Below, in pieces: positions 34,927-45,400 of a DNA stretch of 64,000 bases. A model generated the notes under the pieces. It was given only the letters and a program-made list of their open reading frames with translations. It did not search any database and was not told where the DNA came from. The position numbers and the translations under genes are program-made. Source of the stretch: Paraburkholderia sejongensis (lineage in GTDB: Bacteria; Pseudomonadota; Gammaproteobacteria; Burkholderiales; Burkholderiaceae); the NCBI RefSeq assembly GCF_020880815.1, contig NZ_JAJITD010000003.1:248001-312000 (forward strand). Reading direction: 5' to 3'. The number at the start of each line of letters is the position of its first letter. Positions within the stretch are counted from its first letter, which is position 1.

Positions 34927-36027
34927 TCAATGCGGCTTGATCGCCACCTTCAGCACCCCGTCGCGCTGATTCGCAAACAGTTCGTAAGCGGTAACGATGT
35001 CGTCGAGCCTGTACTGATGCGTGACCAGCGCGCCGAGATCGACGCGGCCCGATTCGATCACGTTCATCAAACGCCGCATCCGCTCTTTTCCGCCGGGACA
35101 CAGCGCGGTATTGATCTTGTGATCGCCGAGGCCGGCCGCGAATGCCGACAGTGGAATAGTCAGATCGGACGAGTAGACGCCGAGACTCGACAGCGTGCCG
35201 CCCGGTTTCAGAATCCGTAGCGCCGATTCGAAGGTGCCCTGAGTGCCGAGCGCCTCGATCGACGAATCCACGCCGCGGCCGCCGGTCAGCTTGAGAATCT
35301 CGTCGACCACATCGCAATTTTTGAAGTTCAGCGTGACGTCGGCGCCCATCTTGCGGGCCATCTCCAGACGATGATCGTTGCCGTCGACCGCGATAATCGT
35401 GGTCGCGCCCAGCAGCCGCGCGCCCGCGGTCGCACACAGACCGATCGGTCCTTGCGCGAATACCGCCACCGTGTCGCCGATGCGGATGTTCGCGTTCTCC
35501 GCGCCCTTGAAACCGGTCGACATGATGTCGGGGCACATCAGCACCTGCTCGTCGGTCAGGCCGTCGGGCACCGGCGCGAGGTTGGCCTGCGCGTCCGGCA
35601 CCAGCACGTATTCGGCCTGGGTGCCGTCGATCAGATTGCCGAAACGCCAGCCTGCGGTCGCCTTGTAGCCGTGGCAACCGCATTGGCCTTTGGCGATCAG
35701 ATAGCTGCCGTCCTGCGAAGCGACGCCGTCCTGCGCCGCGTACGAATTGAAATTCGGGCAGATCGCGCCGGCGATCACGCGCTGGCCTTCCTCGTAGCCG
35801 CTCACCGCGCTGCCGAGCTTTTCGATCACGCCGACCGGCTCGTGGCCGACCGTCAGGCCTTTGGCGACCGGGTATTCGCCTTTCAGAATGTGCACGTCGG
35901 TGCCGCAGATCGTGGTGGTCGTGATGCGCACCAGCGCATCGTTCGCGCCCACGTCGGGCAATGGTTTATCCGTCAGTTCGATGCGGCCGGGTTCGATGAA
36001 TACGGCAGCTTTCATCATCGCGCTCAT
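34927..36027 (-). CDS. Zinc-dependent secondary alcohol dehydrogenase
   Basis: A 366-residue medium-chain dehydrogenase. The catalytic zinc ligands fit the isopropanol dehydrogenase type: C41 (TICGTD), H62-E63 (VGHEPVG) and an Asp in MCPDIMSTGF. The structural-zinc cysteine quartet is missing, the usual state in that group. The cofactor fold has FAQGPIGLCA. I chose the ATG at 36027 because AAGGAG then sits six bases upstream; an ATG at 36033 directly abuts that site. It is probably tetrameric and acts on short secondary alcohols or related ketones, by family inference. Confidence 0.88.
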   Translation of the reverse strand: MSAMMKAAVFIEPGRIELTDKPLPDVGANDALVRITTTTICGTDVHILKGEYPVAKGLTVGHEPVGVIEKLGSAVSGYEEGQRVIAGAICPNFNSYAAQDGVASQDGSYLIAKGQCGCHGYKATAGWRFGNLIDGTQAEYVLVPDAQANLAPVPDGLTDEQVLMCPDIMSTGFKGAENANIRIGDTVAVFAQGPIGLCATAGARLLGATTIIAVDGNDHRLEMARKMGADVTLNFKNCDVVDEILKLTGGRGVDSSIEALGTQGTFESALRILKPGGTLSSLGVYSSDLTIPLSAFAAGLGDHKINTALCPGGKERMRRLMNVIESGRVDLGALVTHQYRLDDIVTAYELFANQRDGVLKVAIKPH

Positions 36028-36218
36028 CAACATCTCCTTTCGTTAAGGTCAACGGGACTCGCAACGGGGCGCGCGCAGGTCTTGCGGGCGAGAGCGCGAC
36101 GCCACTTTAAATTAGCAGATGCGCGGCGATCGGCAGAAGTCCTGAGGAAAATCGACACCGCTGCTGCCGGGGTGCCGGGATTGCGGCATGCGCGACGGCA
36201 TGCACGACCCGACCCGCG

Positions 36219-37537
36219 TCAGGAGTTCACTCGCTCGGTGACGGAAGCGGTGACGGTGGCGTCGGCGACCGCCGCGGCTTCGGACGACGGTGCCTTCACG
36301 CGCAGCGCCAACAGCGCCGGGATCGCCCGGAACGTCGCCACCGATCCCGCCACCGCGAGCAACAGCGGAAACAGCAGATCGTGACTCGCATGGGTGAACT
36401 CCACGATCAGCACGACAGCGGTAAGCGGCATCTGCATCGATGCGGCGAGGAACGCACCGGCCCCGATCAGTGCACAGGCAGCGGGCGCAACGCCGGGCAA
36501 CACGCCGTTCCACGCGCTCGCCAGCACGATCGCGAGCAGCGCCCCGTTCGTCAGTCCCGGCGTCAGGAGGCCGCCTTCGGCACCGGCGCGCAACGTCGCC
36601 GCTTCGATCGCGACTTTCAGAACCAGCAGCGTAACGGCGAGTCCGGTGCCCAGATGCCCGCCGAACGACAGCGCGGCCGCCCCCTTGCCGTTCCCGGCCA
36701 ATTGTGGAAACCAGACCACCAGCAGGCCGATCGCCGCGAAATTGACGACCGACAGGCCGAGCAACTCGACGCCTCGCGGCGCGCGGGCCCGCGCGGCGGA
36801 GGTTAGCCGGACGAACAGCCAGGCGGCGAGGCCGAACAGCGGGCCGCACAGCGCCGCCCATCCCAACAACGCGGAGCTGCCGCTGAACGCGGGCACCACG
36901 TATTGCTGCTGGTTGCCGAGCCCGGCCCACGCGACCACCGCGGCGAGCGTCGACGTGACCAGCGCGGCGACCATCGCGCGCGGCGCGAACGAGCCGAGCA
37001 GCACTTCGAGCACGAATACCGCTCCGCCGAGCGGCACGTTGTAGACGGCGGCGAGACCCGCGCCGGCGCCACAGGCGACGAGCAGCCGGCACTCGTCGCG
37101 GGACAGACCTGCGCAATGCGCGATTCGGCCCGCCAGCAGCGCGCCGGCTTCGCGCGGCGCGACTTCGCGACCGAGCGGCGAGCCCAGCGCGACCGTGACG
37201 ATCTGCAAAAGAGCGTGGGCGATGGTGCTGAGCACCGGCATGCGCGGATCGGCGGACGCGACCGCCTTGCGAACACTGATCAGCGGTTGGCCGAATCGAT
37301 ACAGCGTCGCCCAACCCGCGCCGGCCACAAGCATAGGGCGAGCACGCGACGCGAAGCGGAAGCGTCGCTGACGCCCTGGAGGAAACTGTCGCCGGCGCCG
37401 TAGCCGAACGCGAGGTGCTGGATCGCGTGGAGCAGCAATGCGAGCGTCATGCCGGCTAATCCGGCGCCGATGCCGACGAGAACGGTGACGACTGCGAGCT
37501 TGAGCGGGCGGGGCGCGGCGAAAGACGACGAAGCCAT
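36219..37537 (-). pseudogene. ClC-type chloride channel gene with a single frameshift
   Basis: The gene begins MASSSFAAPRPLKLAVVTVL (ATG 37537), and this frame runs through ASRRVLALC, where it leaves the family. The family sequence resumes one frame over as VAGAGWATLYRFGQPLI and continues about 370 residues, with LGSPLGREVAPRE, a selectivity-filter-like loop and GAEGGLLTPG. The break lies near 37329-37330 and is explained by loss of one base. Joined, the product would be about 440 residues with around ten hydrophobic helices, a normal ClcB-like length. Either the gene is inactive or the sequence has a one-base error there. The rest shows no decay. Confidence 0.75.
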
Positions 37538-37728
37538 GGTGTGGAGGCCAAAAATTCGGGATAACCCGCATACTACCGACCTCAATCCATGTTTCAACCG
37601 AATAATTAGTATTAATTCATGATTTATCTACATGATCGACGAAGAGCGCGTTCCGGGCGCACAGCGCGGCCTGCCGCGGGCAGGCGAGCGCATACAATTG
37701 AGCCGGACTGACTGCCAACAGAACGACA

Positions 37729-38406
37729 ATGCGCATTCTCGTGATCGAAGACGAGCCGAAAACCGGCGCGTACCTGAAGAAGGGTTTTGAAGAATCCGGC
37801 TACACGGTAGACGTCGCCGCGGACGGCGCCGAAGGTTTGCTGCTCGCCAAAGAAGTCGCGTACGACGTGATCGTGCTGGACGTGATGCTGCCCGCAATGG
37901 ACGGCTGGGCGGTGCTCAAGGCGCTGCGCGCGACGCACGCCACCCCGGTGCTGTTCCTGACCGCGCGCGATGACATCAGCGACCGCGTCAAAGGCCTCGA
38001 ACTGGGCGGCGACGACTACCTGGTCAAGCCCTTCGCGTTCGTCGAACTGCTGGCGCGGGTCCGCACGCTGGCCCGCCGTGGGCCGCCGCGCGAGAGCGAT
38101 CTGCTGTCGCTCGGCGAGCTCGAAGTGGATGTCACGAGGCGCCGCGTGAAGCGCGGCGCGACGCGCATCGACCTCACGCCGAAGGAATTCTCGCTGCTGC
38201 AACTACTGGTGCGCCGGCAGGGCGAAGTGCTGACGCGCACGCAAATCGCGTCCTACGTATGGGACATGAACTTCGACAGCGACACCAACGTCGTCGAAGT
38301 CGCGATCCGCCGGCTGCGCGCGAAAGTCGACGACGGCTTCGACGTCAAGCTGATCCATACGGTGCGCGGCGTCGGCTATGTCGCCGAAATCAAGGATTCC
38401 CTCTGA
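37729..38406 (+). CDS. OmpR-family response regulator (CusR/CopR-like)
   Basis: A 225-residue two-domain regulator. The receiver domain (1-115) has the acidic pocket IEDEP, the phospho-acceptor D51 in IVLDVMLP and K in LVKPF. The winged helix (about 127-220) ends [14 protein letters not shown]. The subgroup resembles heavy-metal responders ([20 protein letters not shown]). Its stop overlaps the kinase start (TGATG). It is convergent with an RND efflux operon whose promoter carries two inverted copies of a long element, the likely target. Confidence 0.92.
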   Translation: MRILVIEDEPKTGAYLKKGFEESGYTVDVAADGAEGLLLAKEVAYDVIVLDVMLPAMDGWAVLKALRATHATPVLFLTARDDISDRVKGLELGGDDYLVKPFAFVELLARVRTLARRGPPRESDLLSLGELEVDVTRRRVKRGATRIDLTPKEFSLLQLLVRRQGEVLTRTQIASYVWDMNFDSDTNVVEVAIRRLRAKVDDGFDVKLIHTVRGVGYVAEIKDSL

Positions 38407-39830
38407 TGGCGCGCATCGCGCTGCGCTCGCTGACCACCGGGCTTGCGCTCAGTTTCGCCGGCACCACGCTCGCCGTGTTCGCGTTGGTCGGCAGCACGCT
38501 TTATTTCACGCTCGATCGCGAGGTCAAACAGCAGGACGATCTCGACATCGTGCTGATCGCCCGGCATACGCGGCGCCTCGCCGAGGAGTTGCACGACGAG
38601 CAGGACGTGCGTGAGCACGCCGACCGGCTGACCAGTCAGGTGCTCGGCCATAGCGCGCTGTCGATGGCGGTACTCGGCGCGAACGGCGCGCAACTGATCG
38701 AGCACAACACGGCCGGCATCGCCGATCCGGCCTTTCCGCAAACGCCGCTCGCGCGCCGTCTCGGGCCGGCGCAGCGGATCGCCGAGGCCGACGTCGTCGG
38801 GTGGCGCAGCGCGCGCGGCGTGCCGGTGCGCGGACTCGCGACCGAAGCCGCGCTCACCGACGGCACGCCGGTCACCATCGTGATCGCGCGCGACATGACC
38901 GACCGCTGGCTGCTGCTCGACCGCTACCGCGAGCGGCTCTACGGTTTCGGCTTCGCCGGCATGCTGCTGGCGTTCCTGATGAGTTGGCTGCTGGTGCGCG
39001 CGGCGCTGCGCCCGCTGCGCGAGATCGCGGCCAGCGCCGCGACGATCACGGTCGACCGGCTCGGCACGCCGATCGAAATGAAGCGCGCGCCGAGCGAACT
39101 GGTCGAGCTGGCGACGGCGCTCAACGCGATGCTCGAACGCCTGCACGGCGGCTTCGAGCGGATGTCGCAGTACACCGCCGACCTCGCTCACGATATGCGC
39201 ACCCCGCTCGGCAACCTGCGCGGCGCGACCGAAGTCGCGCTCGTGCGCCCGCGCAGTCCCGCCGAATACGAGGCGCTGCTCGAATCGAATCTGGAGGAAT
39301 GCGACCGGCTTTCGCGCATGATCGAGAGCGTGATTTTTCTCGCGCGCGCCGAGCATCCGCAGTTTCTCACCACGCTCGAGGAGTTCGATGCCCACGCGGC
39401 TCTCGGTCAGATCGCCGACTATTTCGAAGGTCTGGCAGACGACGCGGGCGTGACGATTCGCGTGCAGGGCGAAGGGCGGCTGCGCGCGGACAAGGAACTG
39501 GTCCGGCGCGCGCTCAGCAATCTGCTCGCCAATGCGCTGCGCTATACACCGCGCGGCGGCGCGATCGTGTTGAGTGTCGAGCAAACCCCGGCGGCGCTCG
39601 AGCTGAGTGTTTTCAACCCGGGCCCGCCGATCGATCCGGCGTTGCTCGAACGCATTTTCGACCGCTTTTATCGCGCCGATGCATCGCGCCACAACGAAGC
39701 GCGCGCGGGCGCTTCGGCCGGCCTCGGACTCGCGATCGTGCGCACCATCATGGCGCTGCACGGCGGCTCCGCGCGCGCCGAGAGCGACGCAACGGGGACC
39801 CGCTTCATCCTGAGGTTCGCGCGGCCGTAA
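38406..39830 (+). CDS. Sensor histidine kinase (CusS/CopS-like)
   Basis: A 474-residue membrane kinase. TM1 is at about residues 10-32, a periplasmic sensor of about 150 residues follows, and TM2 (YGFGFAGMLLAFLMSWLLV) leads to a HAMP linker. The H-box is DLAHDMRTPLGNL with H262, the N-box LLANALRYTPRGG and the G-box SAGLGLAIVRTIMALHGG. It is coupled to the response regulator by a TGATG overlap. Its last 26 bases overlap the convergent outer-membrane factor gene. A metal ligand is inferred from the subgroup and the linked efflux pump. Confidence 0.92.
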   Translation: MARIALRSLTTGLALSFAGTTLAVFALVGSTLYFTLDREVKQQDDLDIVLIARHTRRLAEELHDEQDVREHADRLTSQVLGHSALSMAVLGANGAQLIEHNTAGIADPAFPQTPLARRLGPAQRIAEADVVGWRSARGVPVRGLATEAALTDGTPVTIVIARDMTDRWLLLDRYRERLYGFGFAGMLLAFLMSWLLVRAALRPLREIAASAATITVDRLGTPIEMKRAPSELVELATALNAMLERLHGGFERMSQYTADLAHDMRTPLGNLRGATEVALVRPRSPAEYEALLESNLEECDRLSRMIESVIFLARAEHPQFLTTLEEFDAHAALGQIADYFEGLADDAGVTIRVQGEGRLRADKELVRRALSNLLANALRYTPRGGAIVLSVEQTPAALELSVFNPGPPIDPALLERIFDRFYRADASRHNEARAGASAGLGLAIVRTIMALHGGSARAESDATGTRFILRFARP

Positions 39831-41316
39831 CCGGCGCAGCCGGAGCAGCCGTAGCCGCAGCAACCGGAGCCTCGAGCGACGCGCGCGCCCAGCCGCCGCC
39901 GAGCGCCTGCAGCAGGCTCACGCTCGCGGCGAGTCGGCGCGCCGCGATCTGTTCGTCGGTGCGCCGGTTATCGAGCGCGATGGTTTGGGCGGTCACCACG
40001 TCCAGATAGCTCACCGCGCCCGCCCGATAGCGATTGGTCGTGAGCGTCAGCGACAACTGCGCGGCGGCGCTCGCGCGCTGCTGGGTCTGCGCTTCGCCGG
40101 CCAGCGTCGCGAGCGCGCTCAGCTCGTCTTCGACCTGCTGGAACGCGACCAGCACGGTTTGCCGGTAAGCGGCGACGGCCGCGTCGTATTGCGCGTTCGC
40201 GCCTTTCAGCGACGCGGCGTGGCGGCCGCCGTCGAACAGCGTGCCCGCCAGTTGCGAACCGAGCGACCAGAACAGGCTCGGCGCGCTCAGCCAGGGCGCG
40301 AAGAACGTGCTTTCGAGGCCAGCGCTTGCCGACAGCGTGAGATCCGGATAGAACGCGGCGCGCGCTTCGCCGATCCGCGCGTTGGCCGCCGCCACGCGGC
40401 GCTCGGCGGCGGCGATGTCGGGGCGCCGTTCGAGCAGCGCCGACGGCACGCCCGCGGGAACAGTGGGCACCATCGCGGGCTCGGCGCGCGCGGCCAGCGT
40501 GAAGGTCGAAGCGGGCACGCCGATCAGCGTGGCGATCGCATGCTGCAGTTGCGCGCGCTGCACGTCGAGGTCGCTGGCCTGGGTGCTCGTGCTTTCGAGC
40601 TGGGTGCGGGCCTGGGCGACCGCGGAGGCGTCGACCGCGCCATCGTCGAATTGCTGCTGCACGATGCGCAGCGCGGCGCGATACGCGTCCACGGTATCGT
40701 CGAGCAGTTGCTTCTGGCGATCGACCGAGCGTAACGCGAAGTAGTCCGTAGCAAGCTGGCTCGTGACCGACAGACGCACCGATTCGAGGTCCGCCGCGCT
40801 CGCCTGCGCATTCGCGCGCGCTTCGGCGGTCGCGTTGCGCACGCGTCCAAACAGGTCGGGTTCCCAGCTGGCGGTCACGCCGGTCGCAAAGTCGGGAATC
40901 GTTTTGCCCGCGACCGAGCGGTCCTGCAGATTCTGCGAGGTGCGGTAGCGCTGCGCCGCCACGCCGGCCGACACGCTCGGCGCATACCCTGCGCTCTGAT
41001 AGCCGATCAGCGCGCGAGCCGCGGCGAGATTGGCCACTGCCTCGCGGACGGTCTGGTTCGATATGTCCACGCGGGCTTCGAGTTGATCGAGCTGAGGGTC
41101 GCCGAACACGGTCCACCAGGGGCCGCGCGCGTTCGCGTCGGCCGGCGCGGCGACGCTCCAGCCGGGGCTCGCGTCCGGGCTCGCGTAGTGCGCGGGTACG
41201 TCGAGCGACGGCGCGCTGTATGGCGGCAACGTCGAGCAGGCCGCCAACGCGGTTACCGCGCTGGCGGCGACGATGGTTCGGAGTACGGCGGAAATGGCGC
41301 ACACGATGAACCTCAC
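39805..41316 (-). CDS. NodT-type RND efflux outer-membrane lipoprotein
   Basis: A 503-residue TolC-like channel. The signal peptide ends in a lipobox (VTALAACSTLPPY), so it is a lipoprotein with the mature Cys near residue 27. Two repeated coiled-coil halves carry the family motifs DQLEARVDISNQTVREAVAN, ERRPDIAAAERRVAAANARI and GTLFDGGRHAA. Translation starts at a GTG whose GTGA overlaps the stop of the adaptor gene. The C-terminal 30 residues are Ala/Pro-rich. It is the third gene of the pump operon. Confidence 0.92.
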   Translation of the reverse strand: MRFIVCAISAVLRTIVAASAVTALAACSTLPPYSAPSLDVPAHYASPDASPGWSVAAPADANARGPWWTVFGDPQLDQLEARVDISNQTVREAVANLAAARALIGYQSAGYAPSVSAGVAAQRYRTSQNLQDRSVAGKTIPDFATGVTASWEPDLFGRVRNATAEARANAQASAADLESVRLSVTSQLATDYFALRSVDRQKQLLDDTVDAYRAALRIVQQQFDDGAVDASAVAQARTQLESTSTQASDLDVQRAQLQHAIATLIGVPASTFTLAARAEPAMVPTVPAGVPSALLERRPDIAAAERRVAAANARIGEARAAFYPDLTLSASAGLESTFFAPWLSAPSLFWSLGSQLAGTLFDGGRHAASLKGANAQYDAAVAAYRQTVLVAFQQVEDELSALATLAGEAQTQQRASAAAQLSLTLTTNRYRAGAVSYLDVVTAQTIALDNRRTDEQIAARRLAASVSLLQALGGGWARASLEAPVAAATAAPAAPVTAARTSG

Positions 41317-42473
41317 GATGCTTTCGCTGGGCTCGCGCCGGCCGCCGCCACGCGTACGCGCTGGCCGGCGGCGAGTGCGTCGCCCGGGTTGTCGATCACC
41401 TGATCGCCCGCCGCGAGCCCGCTGGCGATTTCCACGTAGGTGCCGAAGTCGCGGCCGATCGTCACCGTGCGCAAGCGCACCTCGTGCTGCGCATCCACCA
41501 GCGCGATGGTGACGCCGTCCGGGCGAAACAGCAGCGCGCTCACCGGTAGTTCGAGCGCGGGCGAGCGCGCGGTGAGCGCGAGATGCACTTGCGCGTACGC
41601 GCCGGGCAACAGCGCGCCGTCGCGATTGTCGAGGTCCAGTTCCACGCGTAGCGTGCGGCTCGCCGGGTCGAGCGCGTTGGCATTACGCGCGACGCTCGCC
41701 TCGAAGCGGCGCCCCGGATATTGCGGCGTCGTCAACCATGCGCTGGTGTCGGGCGTGACCAGACCGGCGTCGTCCTGCGGTACGTCGACGTATACGCGCA
41801 GTCGATCGGTCTGCGCGACATGAAACAGCTCACCGGTCGGCGCCGCAAGGCCGGGCGCACCGCCCGCGGTCACGAGCGCGCCGACCTGCACGTTGCGCGC
41901 GGTAACCACGCCGTCGAACGGGGCCGTCAGATTCTGGTACGACACGAGTTCCTGCAGCCGTGCGACGTTGGCCCGCGCCGCGTCGAGCGCGGCGAGCCTG
42001 GCGGCCGCGTCGCTGCTCTTCGCCTGCGCGTCCTGCTCGGATACCGACTGGCTTTGCAGCATCGTCTGCCAGCGCTGCGCGGTGCTGCTGGCAAAGCGAT
42101 AGTTCGCCTCGGCGGTGGCCGCGTCGGCGCGCGCCTGCTGAAGTTGCGCGTCGAGTTCCGGCGCGTCGATACGCGCGAGGCTCTGGCCGGCCTTGACGTG
42201 CGCGCCGATATCGGCGGACCAGTGCTGCACATAGCCGCTGGTGCGCGCATAGATCGGCGCATCGGCCCACGCCGAGACCGAACCGGGCAGCAGCAGGTCC
42301 TGTGTCGCGGGCGCGCGCGTTGGCGCGACCGTGGCGACGACGATCTCGCGTTGCGCGGCGAGTTGCTGCGTCTGCGCGGTGCGGGCTTCGAGCCGCGGCA
42401 CGATGCCAACGGCGAGCAGAGCGGCCGCGGCGCATGCGAGGCCGCCGGCGAGTGCGGTGCGGGAGCGGTTCAT
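41313..42473 (-). CDS. RND efflux periplasmic adaptor (HlyD/AcrA type)
   Basis: A 386-residue membrane-fusion protein. An N-terminal hydrophobic anchor (about 7-24) precedes a barrel-sandwich domain (SGYVQHWSADIGAHVKAGQS, LTAPFDGVVTARNVQVGALV) interrupted by a coiled coil (about 105-170). The beta-barrel and membrane-proximal domain end with VIDNPGDALAAGQRVRV. It lies nine bases after the RND pump gene and overlaps the channel gene by four bases. It links the inner pump to the outer channel. Confidence 0.92.
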   Translation of the reverse strand: MNRSRTALAGGLACAAAALLAVGIVPRLEARTAQTQQLAAQREIVVATVAPTRAPATQDLLLPGSVSAWADAPIYARTSGYVQHWSADIGAHVKAGQSLARIDAPELDAQLQQARADAATAEANYRFASSTAQRWQTMLQSQSVSEQDAQAKSSDAAARLAALDAARANVARLQELVSYQNLTAPFDGVVTARNVQVGALVTAGGAPGLAAPTGELFHVAQTDRLRVYVDVPQDDAGLVTPDTSAWLTTPQYPGRRFEASVARNANALDPASRTLRVELDLDNRDGALLPGAYAQVHLALTARSPALELPVSALLFRPDGVTIALVDAQHEVRLRTVTIGRDFGTYVEIASGLAAGDQVIDNPGDALAAGQRVRVAAAGASPAKAS

Positions 42474-42482
42474 CGGGAATCC

Positions 42483-45400
42483 TTATTCAACGGAGGTGGG
42501 TTGGCCAACCCGCGCGCGATCGTCGGCCGCGCGCGCGGCGCGGCGCTTCGCGAGCCAGCCGTGCACGAGGCCGGAGACGACCGGCACGAACACGAGCGTG
42601 GCGACGGTGCCGATCGCGAGGCCACCGATCACCGCGCGTCCGAGCGGCGCATTCTGTTCGCCGCCGTCGCCGAGACCGAGCGCCATCGGCAGCATGCCGA
42701 TCAGCATCGCGAGCGCGGTCATCAGCACCGGCCGGAAGCGTTTGACGCCCGCGTCGAGCGCGGCGGCGAGCGGCGCGCTGCCGGCGTCGAGCGACTCCCG
42801 CGCGGAGGTCACGACGAGAATGCTGTTAGCCGTCGCAATGCCCATGCACAGGATCGTGCCGGTGAGCGCCGGCACACTGAGCGTGGTCTGCGTGACGAAC
42901 AGCATCCACGCGACGCCGGCCAGCGAGCCAGGCAGAGCGCTGACGATGATCAGCGGATCGAGCCACGACTGGAAATTGACGACCATCAGCAGGTAAACCA
43001 GCGCGATCGCGAAGGCCAGCCCCGCGGCGAGCCCATCGAACGACGTGTTCATCGACTGCACCTGGCCGCGGATCACGATCGACGAACCAGGCGGCAGTTG
43101 CGCGCGCGCCGCGTCGACGAGCCGGCTCACATCCGCGGCGACGCCGCCCAGGTCGCGTCCTTGCGTCGATGCGTAGATGTCGAGTACGGGCTGCACGTTG
43201 TAGTGCGACACCACCGCCTGCTGCGAGCCGCGCGAGACCGTACCGAGCGTGCCGAGCTGGCTGGGCGCGGAGCCCGTGACCGCTTGCGTCGTCAACGGCA
43301 GATTGGCCAGCGTTTGCAGCGAGTGGAGGTCGTATTGCGGCACTTCGGTGACGAGCGGATAGCTGACGCCGTTGGCCGGATCGAGCCAGAAATTCGGCGT
43401 GGTCTGCGAACTGCCCGACAGCGCGATCAGCAGGTTTTGCGCGACGTCGTGCTGGGTCAGGCCCGCCTGCAACGCCCTCGTGCGATCGACGTCGAGGTTA
43501 AGCGTCGGTTCGTCGCCGGGCTGCTGGATGCGCGCATCGACGAGGCCGCGCACGCCGCGCAGCTGCTCGAGCAGACGGTTCGCGACCAGCCGGTTTTGCG
43601 CGAGTCGATTGCCGACGACCTGCACGTCGATCGGCGCGGGCTGGCCGAAGTTCAGGATCTGGCTGACGATATCGGCGGGCAGGAAGGCGAACGTCACGCC
43701 CGGAAACGACGCATTGAGCACGTTGCGTAGCCGGGCTACGTATTGCGCGGTCGGCGCGTGCTTCGCTGCGAGCGTGACCAGGATGTCGGCGTCCGCCGAG
43801 CCGATCGGCTGCGCGGAGTCGTAGGTGAGATTGATGCCGCTCACCGGCACGCCGATGTTGTCGAGCAGCGCGCGCTGTTCGGCAGCTGGAATCACAGCGC
43901 GTATTTTTGCCTCGACCTCGTCGGTGAGACGGGCGGTTTCCTCGATCCGCGTGCCGGTCGGGGCGCGCAGATGCAGGCGGATTTCGCCGGTATCGACCGC
44001 GGGGAAGAAGTCGCGGCCCGTGAACGGCACCAGCACGAGCGAACCGGCACACAGCGCGAGCCACAGCACGACGAAGCGCCCGCGCTGCGCGAGAGCCGCC
44101 CGAAGCAGCCGCTGATATCTGTCGCGCAGCGTCTCGAAGCGCCGTTCGAAGTGCGCCTGAAAGCGGGTGAGCGCGGCGCCGATGCCGCCGATGCCGCCGG
44201 CGGGCCGCGCGCCGGATTCGCGCGTGCGAAGCAGGTACATCGCGAGTGTGGGGATCAGCGTGCGCGAGAACAGGTACGACGCGCCCATCGCGAAGACCAC
44301 CGCTTCGGCGAGCGGCACGAACAGGTAACGCGCGACGCCCGAGAGCAGGAACATCGGCAGGAACACGACGCAGATCGCGAGCGTTGACACGAACGTCGGC
44401 AGCGCGATTTCTCCGGAGCCGTTCAGGATCGCGTCGTGCAGCGCGGCGCCGCGCTCCAGATGATGGGTGATGTTTTCGATCGCGACCGTCGCGTCGTCGA
44501 CGAGTATCCCGACTGCCAGCGCGAGGCCGCCGAGCGTCATGATATTGATCGTCTGGCCGAGCGCCGCCAGCGCGATCAACGACGTGAGCACGGCGAGCGG
44601 GATCGTCACCGCGATGATCAGCGTGGCGCGCCAGCTGCCGAGAAACAGCAGGATCATCGCGGCCGTCAGGCAGGCGGCGATCAGCGCCTCGCGCACGACG
44701 CCCGTGATCGCCGACTTGACGAACACGGATTGATCGGACAGCGGCGTGATCCTGAGCGCGCCCGGCAGGCCCGCGGCGATTTTCGGCAGCTTCGCCTTGA
44801 CCTGGTCGATGATCGTGAGCGTCGACGCGCTGCCGGTTTTCTCCACTGTCAGCAGGGCCGCGCGTTTGCCGTCGGCGCGCACGATATTGGTCTGCGGCGC
44901 ATAGCCGTCGATCACGTGCGCGACATCGCGCAGGTACACCACGCTGCCGTTCACCGTCTTGACCGGCAGATCGTTGAGCGCGGCGACCGTGCGGGTGCTG
45001 CCGTTCATCTCGACGTTGTATTCGCGCGCGCCGATTTTGGCGCTGCCGCCGGGCAGGATCAGGTTCTGCGCATTGACGGCGTTCACCACGTCGGCGGGTG
45101 TGAGGCCCTTCGCCTGCAGCGCCTTCGGGTCGAGCTGCACCATGATCTGGCGGATCTTGCCGCCGTAGGGCAGCGGCACCGCCGCTCCCTGCACGGTGGC
45201 GAGCTGGGTCCGGATGAAGCTGTTGCCGAGATCGTAAAGCGACTGCTCGGGAAGCGTCGCGCTGGACAGTCCCAACTGCAGCACCGGCACCGTCGACGCG
45301 TTGTACGTGATGATGTTCGGCGGTAACGTGCCCGGCGGCAGGATGCGCAGAATCGACGCGGAGTTCGACGCTGCCTCGGCGATCGCGCGGTTGATGTCCG

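Noticed and set aside
37538..37728. Search for the efflux-promoter element upstream of the two-component genes
   Set aside because: The region is AT-rich but contains no TTACGAnTTTGT match, so autoregulation through that element is not supported.
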